Positions 15,810 to 25,091 of a stretch of 64,000 bases of DNA are shown here, in pieces; the stretch's first letter is position 1; every line of letters starts with the position of its first letter. This DNA is from an uncultured Alphaproteobacteria bacterium. GTDB lineage: Bacteria; Pseudomonadota; Alphaproteobacteria; Rhizobiales; Ancalomicrobiaceae. The stretch spans positions 1 through 64,000 of the forward strand of contig CALBKH010000084.1 in NCBI GenBank assembly GCA_937892955.1, written 5' to 3'. The position numbers were made by a program, and so were the translations under genes. The notes beneath the pieces were generated by a model. It made no database searches, was not told the origin of the DNA, and was given only the letters and a program-made list of their open reading frames with translations.

Positions 15810-17291
15810 TCACTCCAGCCCGAGCTTCGCCTTGAGGATCTCGTTGACCGCCTGCGGGTTGGCCTTGCCGCCGGTCTGCTTCATCACCTGACCGACGAAC
15901 CAGCCGGCGAGCGTCGGCTTGGCCTTGGCCTGCTCGACCTTGTCGGGGTTCGCGGCGATCACCGCGTCGATCGCTTTTTCTATGGCGCCGGTGTCGGTGA
16001 CCTGCTCGAGGCCGCGGCTCTCGACGAGTTGCTTGGGATCGCCGCCCTCGGTCCAGACGATCTCGAACAGATCCTTGGCGATCTTGCCGGAGATGGTGCC
16101 GTCCTCGATCAGGTCGATGATGGCGCCCAGCTGCGCCGCCGAGACCGGGCTCGCATCGATGCCCTTGCCTTCCTTGTTCAGGCGGCCGAAGAGCTCGTTG
16201 ATCACCCAGTTCGCCGCCGTCTTGGCGTTGCGGCCCTTGGCCACCTCCTCGAAGAAGTCGGCCGAAGCGCGCTCCAGCGTCAGCACCATGGCGTCGTAGG
16301 GCGTGACACCGTAGTCGGCGACGAAGCGCGCCTTCTTGGCGTCGGGAAGCTCCGGCAGGCCGGACTTCAGCGCGTCGACGTAGGCCTGATCGAACTCCAG
16401 CGGCAGCAGGTCCGGATCGGGGAAATAGCGATAGTCGTGCGCCTCCTCCTTCGACCGCATCGAGCGGGTCTCGCCCTTGCCGGGATCGAAGAGGCGGGTT
16501 TCCTGCTTGATGGAGCCGCCGTCCTCGATGATGCCGATCTGGCGGCGCGCCTCGTAGTCGATCGCCTGACCGACGAAGCGGATCGAGTTGACGTTCTTGA
16601 TCTCGCAGCGGGTGCCGAGCGCGCCGCCGGGCTTGCGCACCGAGACGTTGACGTCGGCGCGCATGTTGCCCTTGTCCATGTCGCCGTCGCAGGTGCCGAG
16701 ATAGCGCAGGATGGTGCGGAGCTTGCCGAGATAGGCCTTGGCCTCGTCGGCCGAGCGCATGTCGGGCTTCGACACGATCTCCATCAGCGCCACGCCGGAG
16801 CGGTTCAGGTCGACGAAAGTGGAGGTGGGCGACAGGTCGTGGATCGACTTGCCGGCGTCCTGTTCGAGGTGCAGACGCTCGACCCCGACCTCGACGGTCT
16901 CGCCGCCCTCCATGTCGAGGTGCACGGTGCCCTCGCCGACGATCGGGCTCTTGAACTGCGAGATCTGATAGCCCTGCGGCAGATCGGGATAGAAATAGTT
17001 CTTCCGATCGAACACGGACTTCAAGTTGATCTGCGCCTCGAGGCCGAGGCCGGTGCGGATCGCCTGTTTGACGCATTCCTCGTTGATCACCGGCAGCATG
17101 CCCGGCATCGCCGCGTCGACGAGGGAGACGTGGTCGTTCGGCGCGCCGCCGAAGGCGGTCGAGGCGCCGGAGAACAGCTTGGCGTTCGAGGCGACCTGGG
17201 CGTGAACCTCCATGCCGATGACGACTTCCCAGTCGCCGGTCGCGCCCTTGACGAACTGCGACGGCTTGGCGGTGCGAGCTGCGATGGTCAT
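15810..17291 (-). CDS. gatB: Asp/Glu-tRNA(Asn/Gln) amidotransferase subunit B
   Basis: GatB is the kinase/tRNA-binding subunit of GatCAB, which converts misacylated Glu-tRNA(Gln) and Asp-tRNA(Asn). The 493-residue protein shows EVVIGMEVHAQV, FDRKNYFYPDLPQGYQISQ, VDLNRSGVALMEIVS and EIKNVNSIRF, then the helical tail and YqeY-like domain ending NEILKAKLGLE. GAGGGAAG sets the ATG at 17291. It is about 4.8 kb from gatA, with unrelated genes between, rather than directly beside it. Confidence 0.96.
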   Translation of the reverse strand: MTIAARTAKPSQFVKGATGDWEVVIGMEVHAQVASNAKLFSGASTAFGGAPNDHVSLVDAAMPGMLPVINEECVKQAIRTGLGLEAQINLKSVFDRKNYFYPDLPQGYQISQFKSPIVGEGTVHLDMEGGETVEVGVERLHLEQDAGKSIHDLSPTSTFVDLNRSGVALMEIVSKPDMRSADEAKAYLGKLRTILRYLGTCDGDMDKGNMRADVNVSVRKPGGALGTRCEIKNVNSIRFVGQAIDYEARRQIGIIEDGGSIKQETRLFDPGKGETRSMRSKEEAHDYRYFPDPDLLPLEFDQAYVDALKSGLPELPDAKKARFVADYGVTPYDAMVLTLERASADFFEEVAKGRNAKTAANWVINELFGRLNKEGKGIDASPVSAAQLGAIIDLIEDGTISGKIAKDLFEIVWTEGGDPKQLVESRGLEQVTDTGAIEKAIDAVIAANPDKVEQAKAKPTLAGWFVGQVMKQTGGKANPQAVNEILKAKLGLE

Positions 17292-17631
17292 GACTTCCCT
17301 CGAACGGACGTACGGAACGCTGCTCCTTGGGTAGAGCGGATCGCCGGCTCGTTCAAGCCGGAACGGACGTCTCCACCGCGTTGAGATGCACCCGTGTCGA
17401 GCACTCGTCATGCCGTGGACGAGTGACGACGGCTGCCCGACTTCGAAATCGCGGTGGCGTCCGAGGCCCGTTCCGCTCCCCGGGCTCCGGGGCCGTCGCC
17501 CGAGTCGACAGGCCCGCGAGCCACATCCTTTGAAAACATGAAATTGATTGTGCAACCCGATTTCTCGCGTGCAGAGTGTCGTTCGTCCCGAGGGACCTGT
17601 TCATACAAAAGATGTCGGGAGGACCAATTCC
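17292..17631. other. Divergent spacer, gatB and the amidase-DPBB gene
   Basis: This 340-bp region has no supported gene. An AT-rich patch at about 17525-17560 probably holds promoter elements for the plus-strand gene, but I could not pick a well-spaced -35/-10 pair. Confidence 0.45.
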
Positions 17632-19194
17632 ATGAACAAGCCGACCGCATTCGATCTACCGAACCTGTCGTTCGTGGGAACACCGCTCGAGCAGGCCCGT
17701 GGCCTCCTGAGAACGGTTCGTCGCGGCGGCGATGTCGATGACGCTCCCGCCGTGTTGCCCACGGTTCTCGAACGGCTCATGTCCCCATCCGCGCCGGGCC
17801 TCCCGACGCGCGAGCAATTGGCGACTTACCTGGAAACCGAAAGTGTCGACCAAGCCGACGTCGGAGGTTCGGTGTTCGATCCGGTGTCCCGCGCCGACAC
17901 CAACAATCCGGCGGCCCGTCAAGCGCTCTACTTCGTCATCCACGATACGAGTTGGAAGCTCGGCCCGGGAAAGAACTTCGACAATGTCGACATCGACGGC
18001 GAGGGGTGGAAGGGAAACGATCTCTCATCCTTCCCTGACAAATTGACCCATATCTACATAAATCGACTGGGTGGAACTCGGACCGACAGATTGTACACGA
18101 CACCTTGGCGGGCGACCAAATTCGAGACGAAGCCGAATCATAAGCTCTTCAGAGGACTTTTCCTGCACCATGAGCTCGTCCAACCGCGTATGGGACCGGG
18201 AAGTTCCGACATCGACTCGCCCGTCCCCGGTTTCACGGATGCGCAATACCGAACTCTCGCGCTCCTCTACGTCGTCGCCTCGGTGAGGCGAGGCAGTTGG
18301 CTCATCCCGGCTTTCCATTGTGTTCTGGATATCGGTTTCGGCGATCACGACGACCCCCAGCATTTCGATCTGGAAAGCTGGGGAGCGAAGATCGAGGAAA
18401 TCCTCTCGACGTTCGGCGTCGATCTGGTCGCGCTTTCGATGCCCGTCGTCGAAGTGCAACCTCTGTCGTTCATCGCCCACGTGACCGACGCGGCGACGAA
18501 ACCGTTCCGCACCGCCCCCGCCAAGTCGCAGACCAAAGACGGGACGGGAGGTTCGAGCACGACCGGACTCACCGGAACGATCACCGAGACCGCAGACGGT
18601 TCCGACATCGTTGCCGAAGAGACCCTGTCGGCGCGACGGGACGGCAAATCTCTCGGCGATCCTCGCATCGCCAGACAGGCGCGGTCTCGCAGGGGCGGCA
18701 GCACGTCCGTATCACAGGAAGGTTACTGCTGGAGAGATCGCTCGCTCCCCGATGCCGAACTCCTCGAAGATCGGGATGAGCCGCAGGAGGGCAACGGCGT
18801 GTTCTCCGGAAAAGCGACGTATTTCGGGAAGGGTGACGACATGGACGAGGGAACCGGAACTCCGGCATTCAAACTCGTTCAGACCAACAGCAGTGTCTTC
18901 GGCGTTTCACTTCGCCGCGAGAGGTTGATCGCCGAAGGGTTGGCCAAGGATGTCGACGGTATACTGAAGGCGACCGAGCGAGGCCTGACGACGCTCGTCG
19001 AAGTCTACTACCCCAAGACCCGCCGGCTCGCTCGCCTTCCACTCGTCGACGTCGGGCCCGGGAGTGCCGGCGGTGCGGCCACAGCCGTCGCCGACCTCAC
19101 GGTCGCGGCGACGGCGTTCCTGCAGAAACGCTCCGAAGACGATATCTCCAAGCTCGCGAACATCAACGTCGTGATCCGGGTTCCTCCGGCATGA
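17632..19194 (+). CDS. Unusual protein: amidase_2-like plus RlpA-like DPBB
   Basis: A 520-residue protein I do not recognise as a named family. Residues about 98-255 read like a divergent amidase_2/PGRP fold. YFVIHDTS (His104) is at the first zinc-ligand strand, then THIYINRLGGT, then LFLHHELVQP. FTDAQYRTLALL leads to IPAFHCVLD (His229) and DDPQHFDLESW (Asp241), where the second His and the Asp ligand fall. A polar Gly/Thr/Ser linker follows. Residues about 392-497 look like a double-psi beta-barrel (GKATYFGKG, LVDVGPG, ADLTVAATAF), as in RlpA. No signal peptide or lipobox is visible. Start: GGGAGGACC, eight bases upstream. Domain assignments are inferred. Confidence 0.6.
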   Translation: MNKPTAFDLPNLSFVGTPLEQARGLLRTVRRGGDVDDAPAVLPTVLERLMSPSAPGLPTREQLATYLETESVDQADVGGSVFDPVSRADTNNPAARQALYFVIHDTSWKLGPGKNFDNVDIDGEGWKGNDLSSFPDKLTHIYINRLGGTRTDRLYTTPWRATKFETKPNHKLFRGLFLHHELVQPRMGPGSSDIDSPVPGFTDAQYRTLALLYVVASVRRGSWLIPAFHCVLDIGFGDHDDPQHFDLESWGAKIEEILSTFGVDLVALSMPVVEVQPLSFIAHVTDAATKPFRTAPAKSQTKDGTGGSSTTGLTGTITETADGSDIVAEETLSARRDGKSLGDPRIARQARSRRGGSTSVSQEGYCWRDRSLPDAELLEDRDEPQEGNGVFSGKATYFGKGDDMDEGTGTPAFKLVQTNSSVFGVSLRRERLIAEGLAKDVDGILKATERGLTTLVEVYYPKTRRLARLPLVDVGPGSAGGAATAVADLTVAATAFLQKRSEDDISKLANINVVIRVPPA

Positions 19195-19327
19195 CCGAGA
19201 ACTTCGCGGCGCAGGATCTGCTCGTCCGCCGGGCACGGTGCGCTGCCGCGAGCCGATGAATCGGCCGGACTCGGCATCGATCGACGGCCCGTTCGAGAAC
19301 CTCGGCGCGGTGCGGCTGAGAACAGCT

Positions 19328-20533
19328 TCACCGCGCCGACTTCAGGTTCGGCAGGAACACCGTGAGGATGCCGATCGCCGGGAGCCAGGCGGCGATCTGG
19401 TAGACGGTGGTGATCGAGGTGCGATCACCGATCTCGCCGAGCGCCGCCGCGCCCAGACCGCCGAAGCCGAAGGCCATGCCGAAGAACAGGCCGGCAATGA
19501 GACCGACGCGTCCCGGCACCAGTTCCTGGGCGAAGACCAGGATGGCCGAGAAGGCCGACGACATGATCAGCCCGATCGCCACCGACAGAACCGCCGTCAT
19601 GAAGAGCCCGACGTGCGGCAGGGCGAGCGAGAACGGCAGGACGCCGAGGATCGACACCCAGATCACCGCCTTGCGCCCGATGCGGTCGCCGACCGGACCG
19701 CCGACCAGCGTGCCGAGCGCCGCGGCGAAGAGGAAGAGGAAGAGATAGAGCTGCGCCTCGCGCACGCTCACATGGAACGTGTCGATCAGGTAGAAGGTGT
19801 AGAAGCTGGAGATCGAGGCGAGATAGACGTTCTTCGAGAAGACGAGCGCCATCAGCACCACGATCGAGCGCACCACCACGGCCCGCGGCAACCCGCTCGT
19901 CGGCCGCGCCGCGCCCACCGGCCGCGCCTTGCGCCTCTCCCGCCCCCACACGCCGACGCGGGTGAGCAGCGTGATGCCGATCAGCGCCAGCCCGGCGAAC
20001 CACGCCACCGACGCCCGCCCGAACGGCAGCACCACGAAGGTGGCGAGCAGCGGCCCGAGCGCCGACCCGGAATTGCCGCCGACCTGGAACAGCGACTGGG
20101 CGAGCCCGTGCCGCCCGCCCGAGGCGAGCCGCGCCATGCGCGACGACTCGGGGTGGAACACCGCCGATCCCGTGCCGATCAGCCCGACGGCGACGAGCAG
20201 AATCGCGAAGCTCGGCGCCACCGACAGGAGCAGCAGCCCGATCAGCGTCGAGCCCATGCCGAAGGCGAGGCTGAACGGCATCGGATGGCGATCGGTGAAG
20301 ATGCCGACGAGCGGCTGCAACACCGAGGCGGTCACCTGGAAACACAGGGTGACGAGGCCGATCTGGCCGTAGTCGAGCGCGAAGCTCTCTTTGAGGATCG
20401 GATAGGACGCCGCGATGACCGACTGCATCGTGTCGTTGAGCATGTGCGCCACCGACAGCATGACGAGGATCGACCAGGTCGTCCCCTCCTCGGCGGCCCG
20501 GGTCATCGGCGAAACATCGGCGGCGGCGGTCAT
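19328..20533 (-). CDS. MFS transporter, fosmidomycin-resistance type
   Basis: The 401-residue protein has 12 predicted membrane spans and resembles Fsr-type efflux pumps. SVAHMLNDTMQSVIAASYPILKE is the family N-terminal motif, with DYGQIGLVTLCFQVTASVLQP and VFHPESSRMARLASGGRHG in the first half. VGGPVGDRIGRKAVIW is the second-half MFS loop. The ATG at 20533 follows AGGAG; the frame extends upstream without similarity. It is convergent with the amidase-DPBB gene. The exported substrate is unknown. Confidence 0.9.
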   Translation of the reverse strand: MTAAADVSPMTRAAEEGTTWSILVMLSVAHMLNDTMQSVIAASYPILKESFALDYGQIGLVTLCFQVTASVLQPLVGIFTDRHPMPFSLAFGMGSTLIGLLLLSVAPSFAILLVAVGLIGTGSAVFHPESSRMARLASGGRHGLAQSLFQVGGNSGSALGPLLATFVVLPFGRASVAWFAGLALIGITLLTRVGVWGRERRKARPVGAARPTSGLPRAVVVRSIVVLMALVFSKNVYLASISSFYTFYLIDTFHVSVREAQLYLFLFLFAAALGTLVGGPVGDRIGRKAVIWVSILGVLPFSLALPHVGLFMTAVLSVAIGLIMSSAFSAILVFAQELVPGRVGLIAGLFFGMAFGFGGLGAAALGEIGDRTSITTVYQIAAWLPAIGILTVFLPNLKSAR

Positions 20534-20971
20534 GCGGGGGCTCCTGGCCGGCCCCGAGGGGCCGAACGGCGATCGAATCCCGCAGTTTCCGGGGAAAAGC
20601 GGGCCGCACACTGTGATGTCGGACGGCGGCTACGTAAAGCTACGTGGAATGCAGGGGAGATCGGCGGAAAACGCGGGAGGGAGGGCGCTCGATCGGACGG
20701 TCCTCCCCCGCGTGGGAGGTTTCCATGCATCGAACATATGCGGTCGCAGCTTCACGATTGCCTCGAGAGATGTCGAAGCAAAGCCCATCATCCCCGGCCG
20801 GAGCGAAGCGGAGGGGAAGGGGATCCATCGACCTCTCAGAAAGCTGATGGGCCCATGGATCCCCTTCCCTCGCGCGTCGCGCTCGCCGGGGATGACGGCT
20901 GAATTCGGGGCAACGGTATCGACAAATCGGAAATCTGACGAAGTGCGAGAAAGACCTCGAGGATCACCCCC
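20534..20971. other. 438-bp spacer with palindromic element
   Basis: No gene is supported. The left half probably holds the MFS promoter; a short direct repeat CTACGT is seen near 20630-20650. The right half is filled by the palindromic element at 20786-20898. Confidence 0.5.
20786..20898. repeat. Palindromic element family D, copy 1
   Basis: Long inverted arms: the left begins CATCATCCCCGGCCGGAGCG and runs into GGGGAAGGGGATCCAT. The right runs ATGGATCCCCTTCCCTCGC to GCCGGGGATGACGG. A second copy with the same outer arms is at 61424-61540. Intergenic location and paired arms are typical of short dispersed palindromic repeats in this order. Confidence 0.8.
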
Positions 20972-21940
20972 TCACCGCGGCAGGTCGTCGCCGCCCCGGC
21001 CCTTCCAGACCTTCTCGATCGCCGCGTCGCTCTTGCCGGCGATGCAGTCGCGGGCGACGAACAACGACTTCTCGATCAGCGCATGGTGCTCCACCCCGCG
21101 CCCGCCGGTGAGGATCTGCGTGACGTGGCCGCCCGCGGCCTCGATCGCCCCGACCCAAGGGGTCTGGAACTTCGCCGGCACCGCCGTGTCGGCCGGGTCG
21201 GTGAGAAGGAAGAGCCGCGTCGGATCGGCGCCCGCGGTCCGCGCCGCCACCTGCGGCACCTGCGCCATCGGGTCGAGATGGGCGCGCTTGCCGACCGTGC
21301 GGAACGAGATGCCGTAGGCGGCGGTGAAGCGGCGGAAGTCGAGCGGACCGGAGGCGATCACCGCGCAGCCGATGTCGTCGCGGGCGGCGACCAGCGCCGG
21401 CACCAACATCGCCCCACCCGACTGGCCGGCGAGATGGAAGCCGATCGCCCCTTCTCGTGCTTTGATGGCGTCGAGGGCCTTCTTGGTCACCTCGGCCTCC
21501 AGCGCCGTGCGCCGATCGCCGTGCCAACCCGACGACCCGGTCATGCCCATGCGGCCGAAATAGATGACCGGCGTACCCAGCCGCTCGCCCCACACCCGCG
21601 AGGCGATGTCGATGAATTCCGGCGCCTGGGTGAGATAGCCCGGCTCGACCTCGCGCTGGCCGGTCTTCGACAGACCGAGCACGTCGCCGGTGAAGAAGAC
21701 GACCGCCGCCCTGCCCTTCGCCGAACCGTGGAGGTAGTACCGGACGCAGATGCCGTCGCCGAAAGCTTCGACGAAGACGGCCTTCGGCAGCTTCGCGCAT
21801 TGTTCACGCGAAACTTTCGTTCCCTCGATCACATCCTTGGCGGAAAACGTCTTCACGCCAGCGGGAAGGCCCTGAGCCATGGCTTGGACGGTGACCAGGA
21901 AAGCGAAGGCGGCGGCGGCGACGCCGAGAACTCGGCGCAA
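20972..21940 (-). CDS. Secreted alpha/beta hydrolase, AcvB/VirJ-like
   Basis: The best reading is 322 residues with a signal peptide (RRVLGVAAAAFAFLVTVQAMAQ), which needs a TTG start at 21940. The next ATG, at 21880, would remove the signal. AAVVFFTGDVLGL, VIYFGRMG and the nucleophile elbow FHLAGQSGGAML mark an alpha/beta hydrolase. RGVEHHALIEKS near the C-terminus could hold the catalytic His. Length and layout recall the AcvB/VirJ lysyl-phosphatidylglycerol hydrolase group, but the link is loose. It lies downstream of gatA on the same strand. Confidence 0.65.
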   Translation of the reverse strand: MRRVLGVAAAAFAFLVTVQAMAQGLPAGVKTFSAKDVIEGTKVSREQCAKLPKAVFVEAFGDGICVRYYLHGSAKGRAAVVFFTGDVLGLSKTGQREVEPGYLTQAPEFIDIASRVWGERLGTPVIYFGRMGMTGSSGWHGDRRTALEAEVTKKALDAIKAREGAIGFHLAGQSGGAMLVPALVAARDDIGCAVIASGPLDFRRFTAAYGISFRTVGKRAHLDPMAQVPQVAARTAGADPTRLFLLTDPADTAVPAKFQTPWVGAIEAAGGHVTQILTGGRGVEHHALIEKSLFVARDCIAGKSDAAIEKVWKGRGGDDLPR

Positions 21941-22062
21941 CGTTTCGGAGAAAGCCGACGCCCCATCGTTCCCTCCCCCTCGAGGGGGGAGAGAACCGGA
22001 GGAGAGCGTCCTCGTGGAACGATCTCCGGTCGAAGGGGCGGTCGCCGCTCGGCTCGGCGTCG

Positions 22063-23553
22063 TCACCACCACGCCTCGGGGGTGAAGCGGCCGGCGGCGC
22101 GTTCGATGACTTCGCCGACCTGGAACAGCGTCTCCTCCTCGAAGGGACGGCCGATCAGCTGCAGCCCGAGCGGCAGGCCCTTGGCGTCGAGGCCGCCCGG
22201 CACGACCATGCCCGGCAGGCCGGCCATGTTCACCGTCACGGTGAAGATGTCGTTGAGGTACATCTCGACCGGATCGCCGCCCGACTTCTCGCCGATGCCG
22301 AAGGCCGACGACGGCGTCGCCGGGGTCAGCACCGCGTCGACGCCGGCCTGGAAGGCGATGTCGAAGTCGCGCTTGATCAGGGTGCGCACCTTCTGGGCGC
22401 GGACGTAATAGGCGTCGTAGTAGCCGGCGGAGAGCACGTAGGTGCCGATCATGATGCGCCGGCGCACCTCCGAGCCGAAGCCGGCGGCGCGAGTCAGCTC
22501 GTAGGTGTCGGTGATGTCGTCGCCCGGCACGCGCAGGCCGTAGCGGATGCCGTCGTAACGGGCGAGGTTCGACGAGGCCTCCGCCGGCGCGACGATGTAA
22601 TAGGCCGGCAGGGCGTACTTGGTGTGCGGCAGCGAGATCTCGCGGATCTCCGCGCCGGCCTCGCGCAGCCAGGCGATGCCCTGTTGCCACAGCGCCTCGA
22701 TCTCCGCCGGCATGCCGTCGACGCGATATTCCTTCGGGATGCCGATGACCTTGCCCTTGATCGAGCGGCCGACCGCCGCCTCGTAGTCCGGCACCGGCAG
22801 ATCGACCGAAGTCGTGTCCTTCGGGTCGACCGAGGCCATCGACTTCAAGAGGATCGCCGTGTCGCGCACCGTGCGGGCGAAGGGACCGGCCTGATCGAGC
22901 GACGAGGCGAAGGCGACGATGCCCCAGCGCGAGCAACGGCCGTAGGTCGGCTTGATGCCGACGGTGCCGGTGAAGGCCGCCGGCTGGCGGATCGAGCCGC
23001 CGGTGTCGGTGCCGGTGGCGCCGACGCACAGCCGCGCCGCGACCGCGGCCGACGAACCGCCGGAGGAGCCGCCGGGGACGAGCGGCGTCGGGTCGATCGA
23101 GCCGTCGGGGCTCTTGCGCCGCCACGGATTGACGACGTCGCCGAAGCACGAGGTCTCGTTCGACGAGCCCATGGCGAACTCGTCGTTGTTGAGCTTGCCG
23201 AGCAGCACCGCGCCGTCGGCCCACAGGTTCGTCGTCACCGTCGATTCGTAGGGCGGGACGAAACCGTCGAGGATCTTCGAGCAGGCGGTCGTGCGCACGC
23301 CCTCGGTGCAGTAGAGGTCCTTGATGCCGAGCGGCAGCCCCTCGAGAGCCCCGGCGGTGCCGGCGGCGATCCGCGCGTCGGAGGCTTTCGCCATCTCGCG
23401 CGCCTTCTCCGGCGTCTCCAGCACATAGGCGTTGAGCACCCGCGCCTTCTCCATGGCGGCGAGATAGGCGTCGGTCAGCTCGGTGGCGGTGAAGGTCTTG
23501 GCCTTCAGCGCGTCGCGGGCTTCGGCGAGGGAGAGTGCGGTCAGATCGGTCAC
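22063..23553 (-). CDS. gatA: Asp/Glu-tRNA(Asn/Gln) amidotransferase subunit A
   Basis: GatA releases ammonia from glutamine for tRNA amidation. The 496-residue amidase-signature protein has the catalytic Lys in LGIKDLYCTEG and the Ser cluster in PGGSSGGSSAAVAARL, with GTDTGGSIRQPAAF following. The GTG at 23553 gives the usual start (TDLTALSLAEARDAL); a TTG at 23562 is also open. It lies 55 bases after gatC. Confidence 0.96.
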   Translation of the reverse strand: MTDLTALSLAEARDALKAKTFTATELTDAYLAAMEKARVLNAYVLETPEKAREMAKASDARIAAGTAGALEGLPLGIKDLYCTEGVRTTACSKILDGFVPPYESTVTTNLWADGAVLLGKLNNDEFAMGSSNETSCFGDVVNPWRRKSPDGSIDPTPLVPGGSSGGSSAAVAARLCVGATGTDTGGSIRQPAAFTGTVGIKPTYGRCSRWGIVAFASSLDQAGPFARTVRDTAILLKSMASVDPKDTTSVDLPVPDYEAAVGRSIKGKVIGIPKEYRVDGMPAEIEALWQQGIAWLREAGAEIREISLPHTKYALPAYYIVAPAEASSNLARYDGIRYGLRVPGDDITDTYELTRAAGFGSEVRRRIMIGTYVLSAGYYDAYYVRAQKVRTLIKRDFDIAFQAGVDAVLTPATPSSAFGIGEKSGGDPVEMYLNDIFTVTVNMAGLPGMVVPGGLDAKGLPLGLQLIGRPFEEETLFQVGEVIERAAGRFTPEAWW

Positions 23554-23608
23554 GGGCGGCAATCCATCGAGAAACGGGGGAGGAACGGGCGCGGGAAGAG
23601 GCGCGGGC

Positions 23609-23896
23609 TCACTCGACCACCTTGGGAACCACGAAGAAGTCGTCTTCGGCCTGCGGCGCGTTCCGCGTCACCTTGTCGGGGATGCCGCCGTCGGTGACGA
23701 CGTCGACCCGCTTCTTCATGGCGATGGGCACGACCGAAGTCAGCGGCTCGACGTTCGAGACGTCGAGTTCGGCCAGTTGTTCGACGAAACCGAGGATCGA
23801 ATTGAGTTCGCCCTGGAGCTTGTCCACCTCCTCCTCGGCGACGCGGATGCGCGCCAGATGGGCGACACGGACGACGGTGGAACGATCGACGGACAT
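23609..23896 (-). CDS. gatC: Asp/Glu-tRNA(Asn/Gln) amidotransferase subunit C
   Basis: GatC is the small clamp that holds GatA to GatB. The 95-residue protein shows VAHLARIRVAEEEVDKLQGEL, LGFVEQLAELDVSNVEP and a C-terminal FFVVPKVVE. GAGGTAC lies before the ATG. It is the first gene of gatCA; gatB is separated from them by three genes and repeats. Confidence 0.95.
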   Translation of the reverse strand: MSVDRSTVVRVAHLARIRVAEEEVDKLQGELNSILGFVEQLAELDVSNVEPLTSVVPIAMKKRVDVVTDGGIPDKVTRNAPQAEDDFFVVPKVVE

Positions 23897-24143
23897 GAGT
23901 ACCTCGGGACGGGACGAACGGACGTGTTGCGCCGCGAAAGGCGAAGCGCCGGAACCGTTCTAACACCCCGAAAGAAGCCGAAGCAATCGGCGCCGGCAGC
24001 GTTCTCGGACACGGCGCGGCCCCGCCGCGGTCCCGCCCACCGTCCGGCCCGTACCGGGCCTCGGCGGCGACACGAACTCCCCGGTCGGCCGAGCTCCGAT
24101 CGAAGCCCGCGCCCGACGCCGCCGACCGCGCCCGCCGGCGACC

Positions 24144-24890
24144 TCATCGCGCCATCAGCGCGAACACCCCCCAGCCCAGATATTCACGGGTATGGCTGGC
24201 GTGGCGTACGGGGTCCGACGTCAACCGGGCCCGAACCTCCTTCGCGAAATCGTCGTCGGGATTGGCTTCCAGCCACCGGCGCATGGTGAGCCATTTGGCC
24301 GCCTCGTATCGGTCCCATCCGTCCTGGTCCGCCAGAACCATCTCCACGACGTCGTAGCCGAGCTCGCCGAAGGAAGCGAGAAGCCCCGGAAGCAGGAGGA
24401 AGTCGGAGATCGAACCGGCGAGGCATCCCACGGCGACTTCTTCGGTCGGCGGCAGCCGCCGCCAATAGGGCTCGCCGACGAGGACGATCCCGCCGGGGCG
24501 GAGGCTCTCGGCCAAGAGTGCGACGGTGCCGGCGACGCCCCCGCCGATCCATGTGGCACCGAGACAGGCCGCCACGCCGACCTTCTCCTCGGCCACGTGG
24601 CCGGCGGCGTCACCATGGACGAACGCGACGCGATCGGCGACCCCGAGTTCCACGGCGCGCGCCTTCGCCTGTTCGGTGAACAACGGGCTCAAGTCGATGC
24701 CGGTGCCGCGGATCCCGTGATCGCGGGCCCAGGTGCACAGCATCTCGCCCGATCCGCTGCCGAGGTCCAGCACACGGGTCTCCGGTTCCAGGCGCAAGGC
24801 CGCGCCGAGCGTCGCGAGCTTCTCGTCCGTGAACGGGTTGTGGATGCGGTGCGCACTTTCGGTGATGGTGAAGATGCGGGGGATGTCCAC
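24144..24890 (-). CDS. Class I SAM-dependent methyltransferase
   Basis: The 248-residue protein carries VLDLGSGSGEMLCTWARDHG (SAM motif I), GTGIDLSPLFTEQA, and the motif IV-like ACLGATWIGGG. Membership in the small-molecule methyltransferase group is clear; the substrate is not. It starts with GTG without a clear ribosome site. It is divergent from ruvX. Confidence 0.85.
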   Translation of the reverse strand: MDIPRIFTITESAHRIHNPFTDEKLATLGAALRLEPETRVLDLGSGSGEMLCTWARDHGIRGTGIDLSPLFTEQAKARAVELGVADRVAFVHGDAAGHVAEEKVGVAACLGATWIGGGVAGTVALLAESLRPGGIVLVGEPYWRRLPPTEEVAVGCLAGSISDFLLLPGLLASFGELGYDVVEMVLADQDGWDRYEAAKWLTMRRWLEANPDDDFAKEVRARLTSDPVRHASHTREYLGWGVFALMAR

Positions 24891-25091
24891 GGCGGAGGCG
24901 CCCTTCGGATCGGAATGGAGTGGGTCGATCTACGTCAGTATACGAGATCCGTCGGCCCGGTGGACCGGCATCTGCGCCGACCCGGGAGTGCAGCCGCCGT
25001 CGAGGTCCACCCCGAACGCCCGGGCAGAGGCGCGGAGGCACGGGGCCCGCCCCCTCCCCTTCGCCGCCACGCCGTGCTACGGCTCGCGGCC

